Positions 1-10,105 of a stretch of DNA of 64,000 bases are shown one piece after another. Made by a program: the position numbers and the translations under genes. Source of the DNA: Bartonella machadoae (lineage in GTDB: Bacteria; Pseudomonadota; Alphaproteobacteria; Rhizobiales; Rhizobiaceae). The notes beneath the pieces are model-generated. The model saw only the letters and a program-made list of their open reading frames with translations, was not told the DNA's origin and searched no databases. Location: contig NZ_CP087114.1 in the NCBI RefSeq assembly GCF_022559585.1, positions 785,095-849,094 of the forward strand, written 5' to 3'. The first letter of the stretch is position 1. Each line of letters opens with the position of its first letter.

Positions 1-200
1 TGTCAGTTAATCTAGCCCCCCCTTTTATTTAAAAAAATTGAGATAAAATAAAAACATTATATTTCAATAGGTTAGTATTTTTCAAAATTTTAAAATATCA
101 CGTATAAAAGCAATGTGAGTAATATAGACAATTAATGACACGCGTTTTGTCTGTTTTGTCAAATTTTGTCAGTAAATTTTAAAAGACAATTGTTATGATT
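1..200. repeat. Distal inverted repeat of the element A restriction-modification cassette
   Basis: AT-rich segment with a C-run near its outer edge and clustered TGTC motifs near 150-190. It is an inverted, imperfect copy of 5885-6078, so the two copies bracket the RM gene of element A. The same arrangement is seen around the RM genes of B and C. No gene is visible. The function is unknown: protein-binding sites, an origin or a cassette boundary are all possible. Confidence 0.7.
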
Positions 201-440
201 AGAGTGCGTGTTTTAACCATGTTTTATGAGAGGGAATATGGCTCTTTAAATGCCTCTCAAAAGACAAGAGATGGTTATGAGGCGTGTTATAAAGAGTAAC
301 TTATCAATTTAAAGGGGGGTTTGAGTTTTGAAACTTTGTGTTTTAAAGAAAAAAACACTAAAAAGACAAAAAACAATCTCTATTGATAAATGCAACCTAT
401 TAATACGCATATTTCTTTTTAAAGAAAGATATGAAAGGCA

Positions 441-513
441 TCATTTGAGATTGCGATATAATCTTTTAAAGGCAATGTAAAAAATCTTATCCTCTCTTTT
501 TAGAATAGCGCAT
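441..513 (-). pseudogene. Internally deleted remnant of the small basic peptide gene
   Basis: The start (MRYSKKR) and the end (a segment ending NLK-stop) match the 46-residue peptide genes at 24016-24156 and 49952-50092. About 66 bp are missing in the middle, so the reading frame stops after eight codons. The rest of 200-617 is non-coding and resembles the RM-downstream region in B and C. Confidence 0.6.
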
Positions 514-617
514 GGTAAATCATTCCTTTTAAGATTATAGGTAAGCAACCTAATAAGAGAGTATAGATTATGGTTATAAGATCTATACCCCTTATGAGAT
601 TGGCATGATTCATAAAT

Positions 618-3600
618 CTATTCAGTTTCTCTTAATTCTAGATTTGGTAAGTTTTTAACAATCTTCATTGTTTCTAAACTTACCGTAATAACCCTTTGGA
701 ACAATTCCAATGGATAAGCAGGGTTGCCAATGGTCTCAAGTGCATAGCGATTGGCATCATTAACAATGCCACTCTTTTTATCAGTTTTTACACATTGCCG
801 CCCCATAACCCATTCAAGAGCGGGTTTACCATTTACGATATACTCATAAGCTTCCTTAGGTATATCTGTTATTGTGATATTACTATTGTAAATAACAGTG
901 GTTTTATCCTTTTCCTTACTATTGCCAGCAAATTTCATTTCTGTAACGTAATAAAACTTTTCGGGGTTCTTTATATCTGTAAGTTTTGGATTACCTTTTT
1001 TAAAGGTAACGGGATAAGGCTCTACCGTTTCATAATTAACGTGTAAATTGCCTAATTCACGACCCGCATTAACAAATGCCCAGAAATCCTCAGCACTTTT
1101 TACGCAAGGGATGCGAGGCAATTCTTTAGAGAGATTATCAGCATAGCGAGCACGGTAATCTTCTGAATGCAAAAGACCGTAAACATAATAGAAGAGATCA
1201 TCCTTAGTTATGGTCTCATTAGGATAAGCAGCTTTAAAATGTGCTAAACCTTCATCAGTAATGGCATCACGGCGTTGTAAATCAGCAGCTTTGGTTTCTT
1301 CTGTAGAATTTGCAAATAAATGAGATTGTTTCTTATCATGGTCATCTATTGAAGAGTCAACATCTTCGTAAATATAGCGTGGAAAGCATTGGTTTTTTTC
1401 TATTAAATCATGATTAGGCAAAGCATTACTCATCAAAACAGAAAAGCTTTTTTTCCCTCCTATGCCTGTAACTTGTATCACCTTGTTTTCAACTGCTTTT
1501 CCTATAGGGAATATACGCAGCATTTGGTAAACACCATCATTAAGATCCCGATTATAATAAAGCCACTGTTGTGTAAAAGGACGGTACAAGCTTTTGGTAA
1601 AACAATTTTCCTTAAAATTGAAAGCCCTTCCTTTTATTAAATATTGTTTGAGATTAAAACTCCAACTTATTTTTTTCTCATCCGAACTAACAAAATCATT
1701 TATAGTCTTTGCACGTGTTTTAGAGTCAGCATGTGGATAGGTCTCATTAAAACGTTCTAACTCACTGTTATAGAACACAATCATATTATTTATATTTTTT
1801 ACTAAAGATTTGCGGCTTGAGTTGTATGTCCATGCATCACGATTGCTCTTAAGTCCACAAGAATAAGTCTCAAAAAGCTTTTTACCATGACCTTCCTTAA
1901 CACCCATAGCTAGGAATGCTTTGAAACTGTCATTACGTTGATTAATCCAATCACCATGTTTGTCTGGTGTAATGATTTTCCAACCGTGTTCACTCCGTGT
2001 AATACCCTCAATGCTACCAAAGTCCTTAATTGACTTAAGCTTTTCTTCTCTTGTGAGATAATCTTCAAGATCATGAAAATATATTTTATCACGCTGTTTG
2101 GATTCTGGATTTTTTACAAGAATAGAGATAGCAATAGGGGCTCGTGATCCGGAACCAAAAATTTTTCCACCTTCTTTTCGAGAAAGCTCTCCAGAGGTTC
2201 GTTGATTACCACGTAAATGGAAAATGTAAAGGCTGCTAAATTCTTCAACAAGGCATTTACGTAAACCTGTCATAGAATTTGCATCTACAAAACTTGCATT
2301 TGTAACAAAACCAATAATACCACGGTCTTTTATACGGTCACTAGCCCAACGGATGGCACGAATATAACTGTCATATAGTGCTCGTATATTAGTTACTTCC
2401 GATTGAACGGCATAAGTATCACTAATACGTTTATCTAATATGGGGTAAGAGGTGTTTTTTGCATTGTCATTTTCGCTTTTTTGACCTGTTGAATAAGGAG
2501 GGTTACCAAAGATCACTTCAATATTCAGGTTTTTCTGATGTTCTAAATACTCACTGTTTTCTTTAAACAATTTTTGCAGCAGATTTTTCTCTTCAAGCAT
2601 CTGAAACGTATCGGTTAAACCAATATGCTTAAAGGGGATATAATCTCCTTTCATAAGACTATGATAGGTCGATTCAATATTAATCGCTGCTATGTAATAA
2701 GCTAATAAAACAATCTCATTGGCATGAATATCATGACGGAATTTATATTCCATATCCTCTGGTTTTATCAGATCAGATTGCAAAAGCCTTGTGATAAAGG
2801 TACCCGTACCTGTAAAAGGGTCAAGAATAGAAACACCACGGGAGCCTAAGCTCTTGCCAAATTCCTTGCGTAAAACATCATCAACAGAGTGAATAATAAA
2901 ATCCACAACCTCAACAGGGGTATAAACAATACCAAGCTTATCTGTTGTACGTTTAAAAGCCTTGGCAAAAAAGCTTTCATAAAGTTTGATAATCAGATTT
3001 TGTCTTGCATGGGGTTCGGTAATCCCAGAGGCACGGAATTTGACACTGTCATAGAATTCTTTAAGCTCTTTTGACTCTTCTTCAATATTTGTCTTGTCTA
3101 ATTCCTTTAAAATCTTTTCCATTGCTTGTGAGATGGCATTGTTTTGAACAAATTGATTGCCATCAAATAAAGCTTCAAACACAGGACGCGTGACAAGATG
3201 CTGCGCTAACATCTCAACAGCTTCTTCTTGCTTGATATCACTGTTTAAGTTGTTTTGTAATTCTTTGAGAAACGCATCAAACGCACGGCGTGCTTTACTC
3301 TTTTCATCAGCAAGCATGTTTTGCAGGCGATTGATATGATTTTGTGCAATCTCAGCAACATTGCCAGCCCAGTTTTCCCAATAGTCACTCATAGTAGATC
3401 TTTTGACAAGAAATGCCCTAAAAGCATTGGGAAATGCCTTATACAGAGGCAATTGTCCTTGCCCATTATGATGAGAAAGGGATTTACGGACAGTCGTAGC
3501 AAAAGAAGCATGTGCACTTTCTGTTTTCGCTTGTAAGGGCACATCATCAACAACGGTTGTCACATTTTCTATCTCCATCTTTTGAGAAACCGTGACAATA

Positions 3601-5603
3601 TCGATAATAGAACTTACATCTTGCCCTAAGTTCATTTGATTAAGGGTTTTGCTAAAATTCTCATCATGCGAAAGCAAAGCATTGAGAACTTGCCAAACAA
3701 CACTGTATTTCTTATTGTTTTTTAAAGCCAATTCAGGAGAGATCCCAGCCGGCACGCCAACCGGTAAAATGATATAGCCTCTTTTCTTATTGGGAGCCCG
3801 ACGCATCACACGCCCCACCGCCTGTATGACATCCACTTGGCTTTTGCGCGGGTGTAAAAACATCACCGCATCAAGAGCAGGGACATCCACACCTTCTGAG
3901 AGACAGCGAACATTGGTTAAGATACGACAGGTATTGTCCCCCGCATCAGCTTCCAACCATTCAAGCAATTCCGTTCGTTTCTTGGCACCATCTTTTCCAT
4001 CAATATGTTGCACCTCACAGAGAAGAGGAGGTGTATCTTTGTGTTCTTTATGGATTTTACGGAAAGCTCTCTTAACACCCTTGCCTTCAAAGGTATCACG
4101 AATGCGTTGCGAGGTTTTAATATCTTTACAAAAAGCCAAAGCACGGCGCATGGGGTTAGGGTCATCACCAAGATCAACTTTCAGATCGATTTTGCTAAGA
4201 GCTTGGTAACAGCCTAAGATCTTTGTTCTATCATCAAGAGTAAGTTCATAATTCTTATGGTTGGTAGGAATCTCAAGAGTATCACGTACGAACTTTTCAT
4301 CCACACCCAAGACAATAATCTTATAAGGCGTTAAGAGGTCATTCTTGACGGCATCGGAGAAACTATAAAAATAGAGCTGTTTTCCATAGATTGTCTCATT
4401 ATCCATAGACGCCAGCACAGCATCCAGTTCATCCGCACGCCTTTTTGCATTGTCACTAAAGATGCGCGGGGTTGCGGTCATGTAAAGACGTTTTTTGCCC
4501 TGAATAATGCTGTTATCATGAACCTTGATAAAATCAGATTCACTTTTATCCGTTCCCAAAGCCGCCCCCGTTGTTCTATGGGCTTCATCGCAAATGATCA
4601 GATCAAATTCAGGTAAATCATGGTCCTTTTGTGCATCAGCAATCACTTGGATTGATTGGTAAGTAGCAAAAACAACATTCATAACATGGGGAGAAACTTT
4701 GTTTCCTTTCTCTCCAAGCATTTGCGCATCGGTTGTGACAGGCAAAGCAAGATCCGAGGCACTCAGTTCAGCATCATCATCATTATTGAAACGCCGCTTG
4801 CCTATTTGCTTATCCGAACACACAGCAAAGGAACGCAACGGGATTTGTGCATCCGTTGTCCATTCGCGTATGGTTTGTGACATAAGAGCAAGAGAAGGCA
4901 CCAAAAACAAAACACGCTTGCCTGTTCCGGCTATTTGTTCTGCTATCTTGAGACTGGTGAAAGTTTTACCCGTTCCACAAGCCATAATTAGCTTGCCACG
5001 GTCTGCTTCTTTTAAACCCTCACAGACAGCTTCAATGGCTTCTTTCTGATGGGTAAAAGGCAACTTTTGTTTCTTATCTTTAAGAACAATTTTCCCTTCT
5101 GTTTCAAAAATCCCCCAATCAATTGCACTGTCTTCCATATTGAAGAGATTAATGCGATAAACCGGAACCGCTTGTCCTTCAATCATGGTATTGGCGTTTT
5201 CACTTAATTCCCCTTGCGTGCTGTCAATAAGAAGGCGATATTTAAAACGATTTTTACCTGAGATGGCGATAAAGCTCTCAATGTTCTCTTGCGTGATCTG
5301 ATAATTTGTCTCATAAAATTTACATTGAATGGCTACATACTCATTGCAATCACGGATTTTTGCCACCAGATCAATATCCGTATCTTCATCGCTTCCTTTC
5401 CATCCATGCACATCAGCCACGTCTCTATAGCTTTGGACCGTTTCATATTCTTGGCATTGGAGAGGGTCTTGTGTGAGATAAGCAATCACAAACTTTTCGA
5501 AAGCCTTTTGCTTTTCTTGATCTGAGATTGGTTTTTCACGATAGGATTGTAAGAGAGAGCGTAAAGTGACTTGTTTATTATCAAAATTGAGGGTTTGAGA
5601 CAT
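618..5603 (-). CDS. Type ISP-like single-chain restriction-modification enzyme (element A)
   Basis: Large fused enzyme of 1661 aa predicted to methylate adenine in its target site and to translocate along and cleave unmodified DNA. Order of domains: Mrr-like nuclease (D-I-D-L then QCK, about 75-95); superfamily 2 helicase with Walker A GTGKT (210-214), DEAH (339-342), MTATP and GRVMRR; a helical coupler; N6-adenine methyltransferase with DPFTGTGTF (about 928) and NPPY (about 1034); and a C-terminal target-recognition region. The start is set at MSQTLNF because GGAG lies just upstream and the element C homolog begins there; an 18-codon upstream extension is unlikely. It follows the DUF3987 gene on the same strand. 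It is nearly identical to the element B enzyme except at about residues 1050-1410, which suggests a different DNA specificity. Confidence 0.9.
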   Translation of the reverse strand: MSQTLNFDNKQVTLRSLLQSYREKPISDQEKQKAFEKFVIAYLTQDPLQCQEYETVQSYRDVADVHGWKGSDEDTDIDLVAKIRDCNEYVAIQCKFYETNYQITQENIESFIAISGKNRFKYRLLIDSTQGELSENANTMIEGQAVPVYRINLFNMEDSAIDWGIFETEGKIVLKDKKQKLPFTHQKEAIEAVCEGLKEADRGKLIMACGTGKTFTSLKIAEQIAGTGKRVLFLVPSLALMSQTIREWTTDAQIPLRSFAVCSDKQIGKRRFNNDDDAELSASDLALPVTTDAQMLGEKGNKVSPHVMNVVFATYQSIQVIADAQKDHDLPEFDLIICDEAHRTTGAALGTDKSESDFIKVHDNSIIQGKKRLYMTATPRIFSDNAKRRADELDAVLASMDNETIYGKQLYFYSFSDAVKNDLLTPYKIIVLGVDEKFVRDTLEIPTNHKNYELTLDDRTKILGCYQALSKIDLKVDLGDDPNPMRRALAFCKDIKTSQRIRDTFEGKGVKRAFRKIHKEHKDTPPLLCEVQHIDGKDGAKKRTELLEWLEADAGDNTCRILTNVRCLSEGVDVPALDAVMFLHPRKSQVDVIQAVGRVMRRAPNKKRGYIILPVGVPAGISPELALKNNKKYSVVWQVLNALLSHDENFSKTLNQMNLGQDVSSIIDIVTVSQKMEIENVTTVVDDVPLQAKTESAHASFATTVRKSLSHHNGQGQLPLYKAFPNAFRAFLVKRSTMSDYWENWAGNVAEIAQNHINRLQNMLADEKSKARRAFDAFLKELQNNLNSDIKQEEAVEMLAQHLVTRPVFEALFDGNQFVQNNAISQAMEKILKELDKTNIEEESKELKEFYDSVKFRASGITEPHARQNLIIKLYESFFAKAFKRTTDKLGIVYTPVEVVDFIIHSVDDVLRKEFGKSLGSRGVSILDPFTGTGTFITRLLQSDLIKPEDMEYKFRHDIHANEIVLLAYYIAAINIESTYHSLMKGDYIPFKHIGLTDTFQMLEEKNLLQKLFKENSEYLEHQKNLNIEVIFGNPPYSTGQKSENDNAKNTSYPILDKRISDTYAVQSEVTNIRALYDSYIRAIRWASDRIKDRGIIGFVTNASFVDANSMTGLRKCLVEEFSSLYIFHLRGNQRTSGELSRKEGGKIFGSGSRAPIAISILVKNPESKQRDKIYFHDLEDYLTREEKLKSIKDFGSIEGITRSEHGWKIITPDKHGDWINQRNDSFKAFLAMGVKEGHGKKLFETYSCGLKSNRDAWTYNSSRKSLVKNINNMIVFYNSELERFNETYPHADSKTRAKTINDFVSSDEKKISWSFNLKQYLIKGRAFNFKENCFTKSLYRPFTQQWLYYNRDLNDGVYQMLRIFPIGKAVENKVIQVTGIGGKKSFSVLMSNALPNHDLIEKNQCFPRYIYEDVDSSIDDHDKKQSHLFANSTEETKAADLQRRDAITDEGLAHFKAAYPNETITKDDLFYYVYGLLHSEDYRARYADNLSKELPRIPCVKSAEDFWAFVNAGRELGNLHVNYETVEPYPVTFKKGNPKLTDIKNPEKFYYVTEMKFAGNSKEKDKTTVIYNSNITITDIPKEAYEYIVNGKPALEWVMGRQCVKTDKKSGIVNDANRYALETIGNPAYPLELFQRVITVSLETMKIVKNLPNLELRETE

Positions 5604-5759
5604 TATAGAGAAACTCCATACCTTATGACATTGACTCATTAACAGTGTAAGAATCACAATGGCGTTTCATAAATACATTTAGAACAAATATCGAGTACCA
5701 ATAAACCAAAATGGCGCGAAAACCTATCAATTCCCTCAAAAAAATTTACAAGATGCAAT

Positions 5760-5799
5760 TATAAACAGCCTATAAACAGCAAAGTAGTAAAATTTACTA
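5760..5799 (-). promoter_or_regulatory. Operator-like palindrome and direct repeats upstream of RM gene A
   Basis: A perfect inverted repeat (TAGTAAA, one base, TTTACTA) at 5785-5799 lies next to two tandem copies of GCTGTTTATA (read on the minus strand) spaced 11 bp apart. The block is conserved at the same place ahead of all three RM genes, about 160-200 bp before the start codon. It looks like a regulator-binding site controlling RM expression; the regulator is unknown. Confidence 0.45.
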
Positions 5800-5884
5800 T
5801 TCGTTTTTGTGTTAATAAAAACAAATGCAAACCGTGTTTTAAGAGATCAAAATGATTGTTTTGAAGTGTTTTATGATCACAAAA

Positions 5885-6078
5885 TATCATAACAATTGTC
5901 TATTAAAATTTACCGACAAAAATTGACAAAACAGACAAAACTCAAGTCACTGATTGTCTATCTTACTCACATGGCTTTTATGCATTGGATTGCAAAAATT
6001 TGTATAATGCTAACCTATTGAAATAGAATGCTTTTATTTTTTCTCTCAATTTTTTTAAATAGGAGGGGGGGTAAATCA
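5885..6078. repeat. Proximal inverted repeat of the element A RM cassette
   Basis: Inverted partner of 1-200, lying between the DUF3987 gene and the RM gene. It contains repeated TTGTC/GACAA motifs and ends in a G-run followed by GTAAAT. The equivalent copies in B, C and D keep the TTTACCCCC edge and the TGTC/GACA cluster although the sequence between drifts. No gene seen. Confidence 0.7.
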
Positions 6079-6216
6079 ACAGACAAAACTGTCAAAAGAG
6101 ACAAAACTCTTTTTACAAAAGAATTCTGATCTTTCCCTTTGCAGAAGGTTACCTAACAGAATGCCATTGAAAAGAGTTTTGCAAAATTGTTGTGAGAAGC
6201 TTTAAAAGAGCTTTCT

Positions 6217-7848
6217 TCATTGCTTTATACTCTGATTTTTCACCAAAGGATGCCATTCATAGCGTATGGTAGAACGACCGCCTTTTTGCTCCTTGTTATC
6301 ACAGATTTTACGAAGATAGTTGCAACGGCATAAAACATCTAAAGCTGTTTTAACGGCTTCTTTGTCTTTTAAATGCGTCCAGCAGCGCCTGTAGATATCA
6401 CGAGCAGTAAAAACTTCAGGTAAGCCATTACAACGCTCTATAAGCAAATTTGCACGCTCTGTTGTTAAGCTATCATCCGCCGCATAAAGACGTTTCGCAT
6501 GACTTAACAGATAGTTTTCCCAACGCAAGGCTGTTTGAAGGGCTTCTTTATTGATTTCAAAACGACCACCTTCGACAAGTTCAAAAATCAAAGCAAGACT
6601 TACTATGGTTTTGTCCATTTTTGCACAATGCGATTGTAAAGCTTCAGAGAGATCATCCCTTCTGATCGCTTTCTGATGATTTTCCCACCACTCACTAAAC
6701 ATCTCTTGTGCTTCAGCAGAAAAACGCATGGTCGTTGGATGTTGAGAAGATCCTACCGGTTTATCATAAAGAGAACGAAACACTTTTTCATAAGCTTCCC
6801 ATGCCTTTTGATTGGGATATTCATCCCTCCATTCTCTCTCTTTATTGTTATCGGGCCATACCATCAGTTGAAACCGTTGCAATAAACCATCATCGTTTAT
6901 TCCACGGTTTATCGCTTGTACAATGGGAATAATCCGAGAAGGTTGAATGCCTCCTATAATGGAAAGTGTTGCATTGGGAATATAAATTGTTCCACGTTCT
7001 ATACGGTCATAGGTATAAGGAGAATTTCCATTAAAAGCCGTCAGATAAAAAGAACGGTCAGTCTGATATTCCTTTCTTTCCATATTAGCTAAAAAACCAG
7101 AAAGTTCATCACGAACCATTAATAACCCCCGCGGGTTTTCTCTCAGTAATTCTCCAAGCTTTTCAACCGTTGCATCATTGACCAGAAGACGTCGTTTAAC
7201 AAGAGTTTCATCCTCACTTTCTTGATCTTCAAGAGGTTCATTAAGAAGAGCGATAGCTTGTTGCTTGTTTTTATTTTTAAAAGCTTTTCGGGCTTGTTTT
7301 TTCTTTTCTTGTCTCTCTAATTCAATGAGAAGATTTTTTGTCTCTTTCTGTTTTTTCTGTTTCCGCCATTGTTGATACCATTCATTTTGAAAGGAATAAA
7401 GAGGAGCGAGAGCGGCTTGCATATCAGGTGTTTTGAGAGTTGCAGATCGCCCGATAATGGCGCCCCATAGATTAGGGACAATTTTCCAATTGTGCGTATT
7501 TTGTTTTGGAGCAATGCGAATTCCATTGCCAATCAGGGCAGCTAACCCACACAGAGCCGAGACAGCAATAAAATCGAGAGAAGATTGTTGGCATTCAGCC
7601 ACGTCATAAATATAGTCTCGTAAAGTTGAAGGCATTTGTTCGGGGTGAAAAGGTTCAACCGGTAAAAGCGCTTTGTTTATCGGTTTTAATTCACCCCATC
7701 CCATTTGTTGCAAAGCCTGTTCATAAGGGATGGCTTGTAAACAGGGATGCTCCTTTAAAGAGACAGGGTTGTTATCGTTATCAGTATTATTTACAGAAGT
7801 ATTGCTATTGTTTTCTAGAATATTTTTTGTCATTTTTTTATCTTTCAT
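6217..7848 (-). CDS. DUF3987 P-loop NTPase, probable replication helicase (element A, allele I)
   Basis: Protein of 543 aa belonging to the DUF3987 family, which accompanies phage and plasmid primases. A Walker-A-like segment (GRSATLKTP) lies near residue 135 and a Walker-B-like segment (LLMVRDELSGF) near 245, followed by a helical C-terminal half. A Lys/Gln-rich linker separates the two motifs. The start overlaps the end of the damaged primase gene, as in B, so the two were translationally coupled. The sequence matches the element D copy closely (segment FHPEQMPST) and differs from the B/C allele over much of its length. The helicase role is inferred from family and neighbours. Confidence 0.8.
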   Translation of the reverse strand: MKDKKMTKNILENNSNTSVNNTDNDNNPVSLKEHPCLQAIPYEQALQQMGWGELKPINKALLPVEPFHPEQMPSTLRDYIYDVAECQQSSLDFIAVSALCGLAALIGNGIRIAPKQNTHNWKIVPNLWGAIIGRSATLKTPDMQAALAPLYSFQNEWYQQWRKQKKQKETKNLLIELERQEKKKQARKAFKNKNKQQAIALLNEPLEDQESEDETLVKRRLLVNDATVEKLGELLRENPRGLLMVRDELSGFLANMERKEYQTDRSFYLTAFNGNSPYTYDRIERGTIYIPNATLSIIGGIQPSRIIPIVQAINRGINDDGLLQRFQLMVWPDNNKEREWRDEYPNQKAWEAYEKVFRSLYDKPVGSSQHPTTMRFSAEAQEMFSEWWENHQKAIRRDDLSEALQSHCAKMDKTIVSLALIFELVEGGRFEINKEALQTALRWENYLLSHAKRLYAADDSLTTERANLLIERCNGLPEVFTARDIYRRCWTHLKDKEAVKTALDVLCRCNYLRKICDNKEQKGGRSTIRYEWHPLVKNQSIKQ

Positions 7849-8245
7849 AATTTAATAATAAAATGTTGAAGTCAGAGCCATGGGGAGCTTGCATCATCAA
7901 GACTTCAAAGCCTTGGCGATAAGCACGGGCAGCAAGCATCCATTGTCTTGTAAAAAAGTTCTATGGATTGCAAAGGAGCCACCACCCTCAACAAGAGCGA
8001 CCAACGCGGTGATGGTTTTCCCAGAGGGATGGGGGCAGTTGCTATGAAAGCGTAAACTAGGGAGGCAAGTTACAAGTGATACCACGCTTGCGTAAATAAA
8101 GCTCTGCTATGGTCTCTTTAAAAGAACATAGAGATAAACTAGGCACTTGATCATCATGGGCAGGGCAGCGGGCTAGTCCATAAGCACTATGCCAGACACC
8201 CCGCAAGGCATTTGTAATGCCCCGAGCATTTATAAAATGATACAT
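7838..8245 (-). pseudogene. Deleted zinc-finger/Toprim primase gene (element A)
   Basis: Same start (MYHFINARG) and end as the primases of B, C and D, but with two internal deletions. The first removes part of the zinc-finger region up to the AELYLRKRG segment and has AAAGAGA microhomology at its ends. The second removes the whole Toprim core, including the CEGIETG and DGDDAG motifs. The CCC-TAG frame change at 8057-8062 is still present. The product cannot be a working primase; element A would need one supplied in trans. Confidence 0.85.
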
Positions 8246-8315
8246 TTTTCGCATCCTTAGACGTTGCGTCACAGGACGGTTTTTGCTATTTTCAATTTAC
8301 GATAATTTGAGAAAG

Positions 8316-8347
8316 CCTTGTCCGTCCTTACGTGACAAGGTTTTTTT
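8316..8347 (+). terminator. Hairpin with T-tract, antisense to the element A operon
   Basis: CCTTGTC and GACAAGG form a stem followed by seven T on the plus strand, opposite to the direction of the regulator and primase genes. The same hairpin lies between these genes in B, C and D. It would stop transcripts entering the regulator gene from behind; on the sense strand the T-tract is weak. Confidence 0.55.
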
Positions 8348-8552
8348 ATGCCACATCACTGAGATGTTGACGTTGCGTTTTGGCTTTTTCAATCACATTC
8401 ATCAGATCCGATTTTAACCAGCGCGATAAAGAACCAAATTTTAAGGGCTTTGGTAAAGATCCATTGGTGACATGGCGACGGAATGTTGAAACGCTTATAT
8501 GCAATAATTTTGCACTTTCACGGTCTGTAAGAAGAACATCATTTTCAGTCAT
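8346..8552 (-). CDS. AlpA/excisionase-like HTH regulator (element A)
   Basis: A 68-aa protein with a MerR-type winged helix-turn-helix (segment LTDRESAKLLHISVSTFRR, about residues 8-26) followed by a basic wing (PLKFGSLSRWLKSDL). Such proteins act in phages and satellites as activators of the integrase or as excisionases. It lies between the integrase and the primase on the same strand, preceded by GAAAGGA. The four copies in the window differ by only a few residues (here Asn52 region reads LMNV instead of LLNV). The role as excisionase or activator is inferred. Confidence 0.8.
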   Translation of the reverse strand: MTENDVLLTDRESAKLLHISVSTFRRHVTNGSLPKPLKFGSLSRWLKSDLMNVIEKAKTQRQHLSDVA

Positions 8553-8559
8553 AACTAAA

Positions 8560-8735
8560 TCCTTTCAATCTAAAAATAGTAACAAATCATAAGTATTTAT
8601 TAACCATATTTTATTGAGATTTGAAAGTAAGTTTAATCATAAAAAACAGTACTTTATGATGTATTTTCTCATTTGATAATTTATGAGTCTTATTGAAACG
8701 AAATGAGAGAACGAAGAGAGAAAGTTATCCACAGA
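8560..8735. other. AT-rich control or origin region with DnaA box (element A)
   Basis: Contains a perfect DnaA box (TTATCCACA) at 8725-8733 and the inverted TCATAAA pair seen in the other copies. It lies between the integrase and the regulator gene, close to the replication genes. Either an origin of replication for the excised element or an operator region for the HTH protein would fit. Confidence 0.4.
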
Positions 8736-8748
8736 TAATGGAATAAAA

Positions 8749-8767
8749 ATGGGGTATAAGACCCCAT
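8749..8767 (-). terminator. Integrase terminator (element A)
   Basis: ATGGGGT and ACCCCAT form a stem with a five-base loop, followed by a T-rich tract on the minus strand just after the integrase stop codon. The same terminator follows all four integrases. Confidence 0.8.
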
Positions 8768-8770
8768 CTT

Positions 8771-9937
8771 TTAAGATTGCCCCGTGACATAAGCCGCCCA
8801 TTTATCCATATAAACACGACGCTGCTCTAAATAGTCAGTACGACGGTAGGCACGCTCTACTTTACCCCCGACTGTATGACCTAGAATGGTTTCAGCGACC
8901 TCATAGGGAGCATCGGTTGTTTCTGCTAACCAATCGCGTAAACTAGACCGAAAGCCATGCGGGCAGGCATTAAGTCCAGTTTTTTTCATGTAGAGTGACA
9001 TGCTCCTTTCAGCAAAGGGACCATGACTTTTAAGAGAAAAAAAGAAATCATTACGAGAAAGCAGGCGCGCTTGTTTCAAAATTTCTAATGCTTCTGTTGA
9101 TAAAGGCACGCGAAACTCTGTTGTAGCATCACGCCTTCCTTTCATATTTTCAGCAGGGATGGTCCATATATCACCATCAACTTGATCTTTATGGATATGA
9201 CGCAAAGGATTTGTACGAACGCCTGTAAGAATAAGCAGACGCAAAGCCAGTTGTGTTAGGGTTGGTGTTTCGCAAAGTGTTTTATAAAAAGCCGGTATAT
9301 CTTTCCAATCCATAGCAGGCATATTTTTAACTTTATGGCGTTGTTTTCCCAAGAGTGCGCGTGCTTTTGCTGTTACCTGTAAATCAACATCCAAACCCAA
9401 GGCAGCCGCATGTTTCAGACATATATTAAGACGATTAAGAGCTCTATAAGCTGTTGCAGCTTTTGCATGCCAGATAGGAGCAAGTGTATTGCGTATATCG
9501 GTTTGTGTAATCTCTGAAACCGGCATACAACCTAATTTAGGGAGAATATAAAGTTTTAAAGGTAAAAACCAACTTCCAGCCTCACCATCTCCTTTTAATT
9601 CTGCTTTACGGCTTTCAAAAGCATCCACGGCAATATCTTTTAAATAATGCAGATTACGCATTGCCTCACGTTTTTGTTTCTCACGTTCTTTAATGGGGTC
9701 ACGACCCTCACGTAAAACAGAACGCCATTGGGTTGCAGTTTCACGAGCTTGTTTTAAAGAGACATCTCTTAAAGCACCCAAACCCATTTCACGACGGCGC
9801 CCGTGGATAGTATAGCGTAAAAGCCATTGAGCACCACCATCTTTACGCTTATGAAGTAACAAGCCAGCACCATCATTATATTTGCCAGCCCCCAATGTTG
9901 CGACAGCCCTTGCATTAAGACGATTCATTAAAGGCAT
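8771..9937 (-). CDS. P4-type tyrosine integrase (element A)
   Basis: Site-specific recombinase of 388 aa. The N-terminal arm-binding domain (DUF4102-like, with GLGALRDVSLKQARE) is followed by a core-binding region and the catalytic domain. Expected catalytic residues are visible: Arg in LTGVRT (241), HGFR (327-330), LGH (354) and the nucleophile Tyr in RAYRR (364). It faces away from the phage block at 10106 and lies about 150 bp from the element end, the usual place for an integrase. Complete, no damage seen, even though the primase of this copy is broken. Confidence 0.93.
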   Translation of the reverse strand: MPLMNRLNARAVATLGAGKYNDGAGLLLHKRKDGGAQWLLRYTIHGRRREMGLGALRDVSLKQARETATQWRSVLREGRDPIKEREKQKREAMRNLHYLKDIAVDAFESRKAELKGDGEAGSWFLPLKLYILPKLGCMPVSEITQTDIRNTLAPIWHAKAATAYRALNRLNICLKHAAALGLDVDLQVTAKARALLGKQRHKVKNMPAMDWKDIPAFYKTLCETPTLTQLALRLLILTGVRTNPLRHIHKDQVDGDIWTIPAENMKGRRDATTEFRVPLSTEALEILKQARLLSRNDFFFSLKSHGPFAERSMSLYMKKTGLNACPHGFRSSLRDWLAETTDAPYEVAETILGHTVGGKVERAYRRTDYLEQRRVYMDKWAAYVTGQS

Positions 9938-10105
9938 TTTTGCTCCTTTCTAAACGGTTTTCTACCCACACACCAACCCCGCTTATGACGTGCAAATAAG
10001 TGACTTTAATTGATTGAACATAATATGATTTGAAATGAGAAAATCTTACAATATTCGGGGGTCTCATTCAATATGCAAAACAGTAAATTATCATTATAAA
10101 TCAAT
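9938..10105 (-). mobile_element. Integrase-proximal end of element A
   Basis: About 165 bp upstream of the integrase, shared by all four elements: ATTGATTTATAATG at the outer edge (10101-10105 inward on the minus strand), then a conserved tract with GACCCCCGAATATTG. In A the junction reads AGACAAGGC next to this edge. Beyond it the sequence becomes phage coding sequence, so the boundary is placed at about 10105/10106. Confidence 0.75.

Noticed and set aside
5604-5657. Upstream start adding 18 residues to RM enzymes A and B
   Set aside because: The homologous C gene lacks this extension and the GGAG site fits the later ATG.
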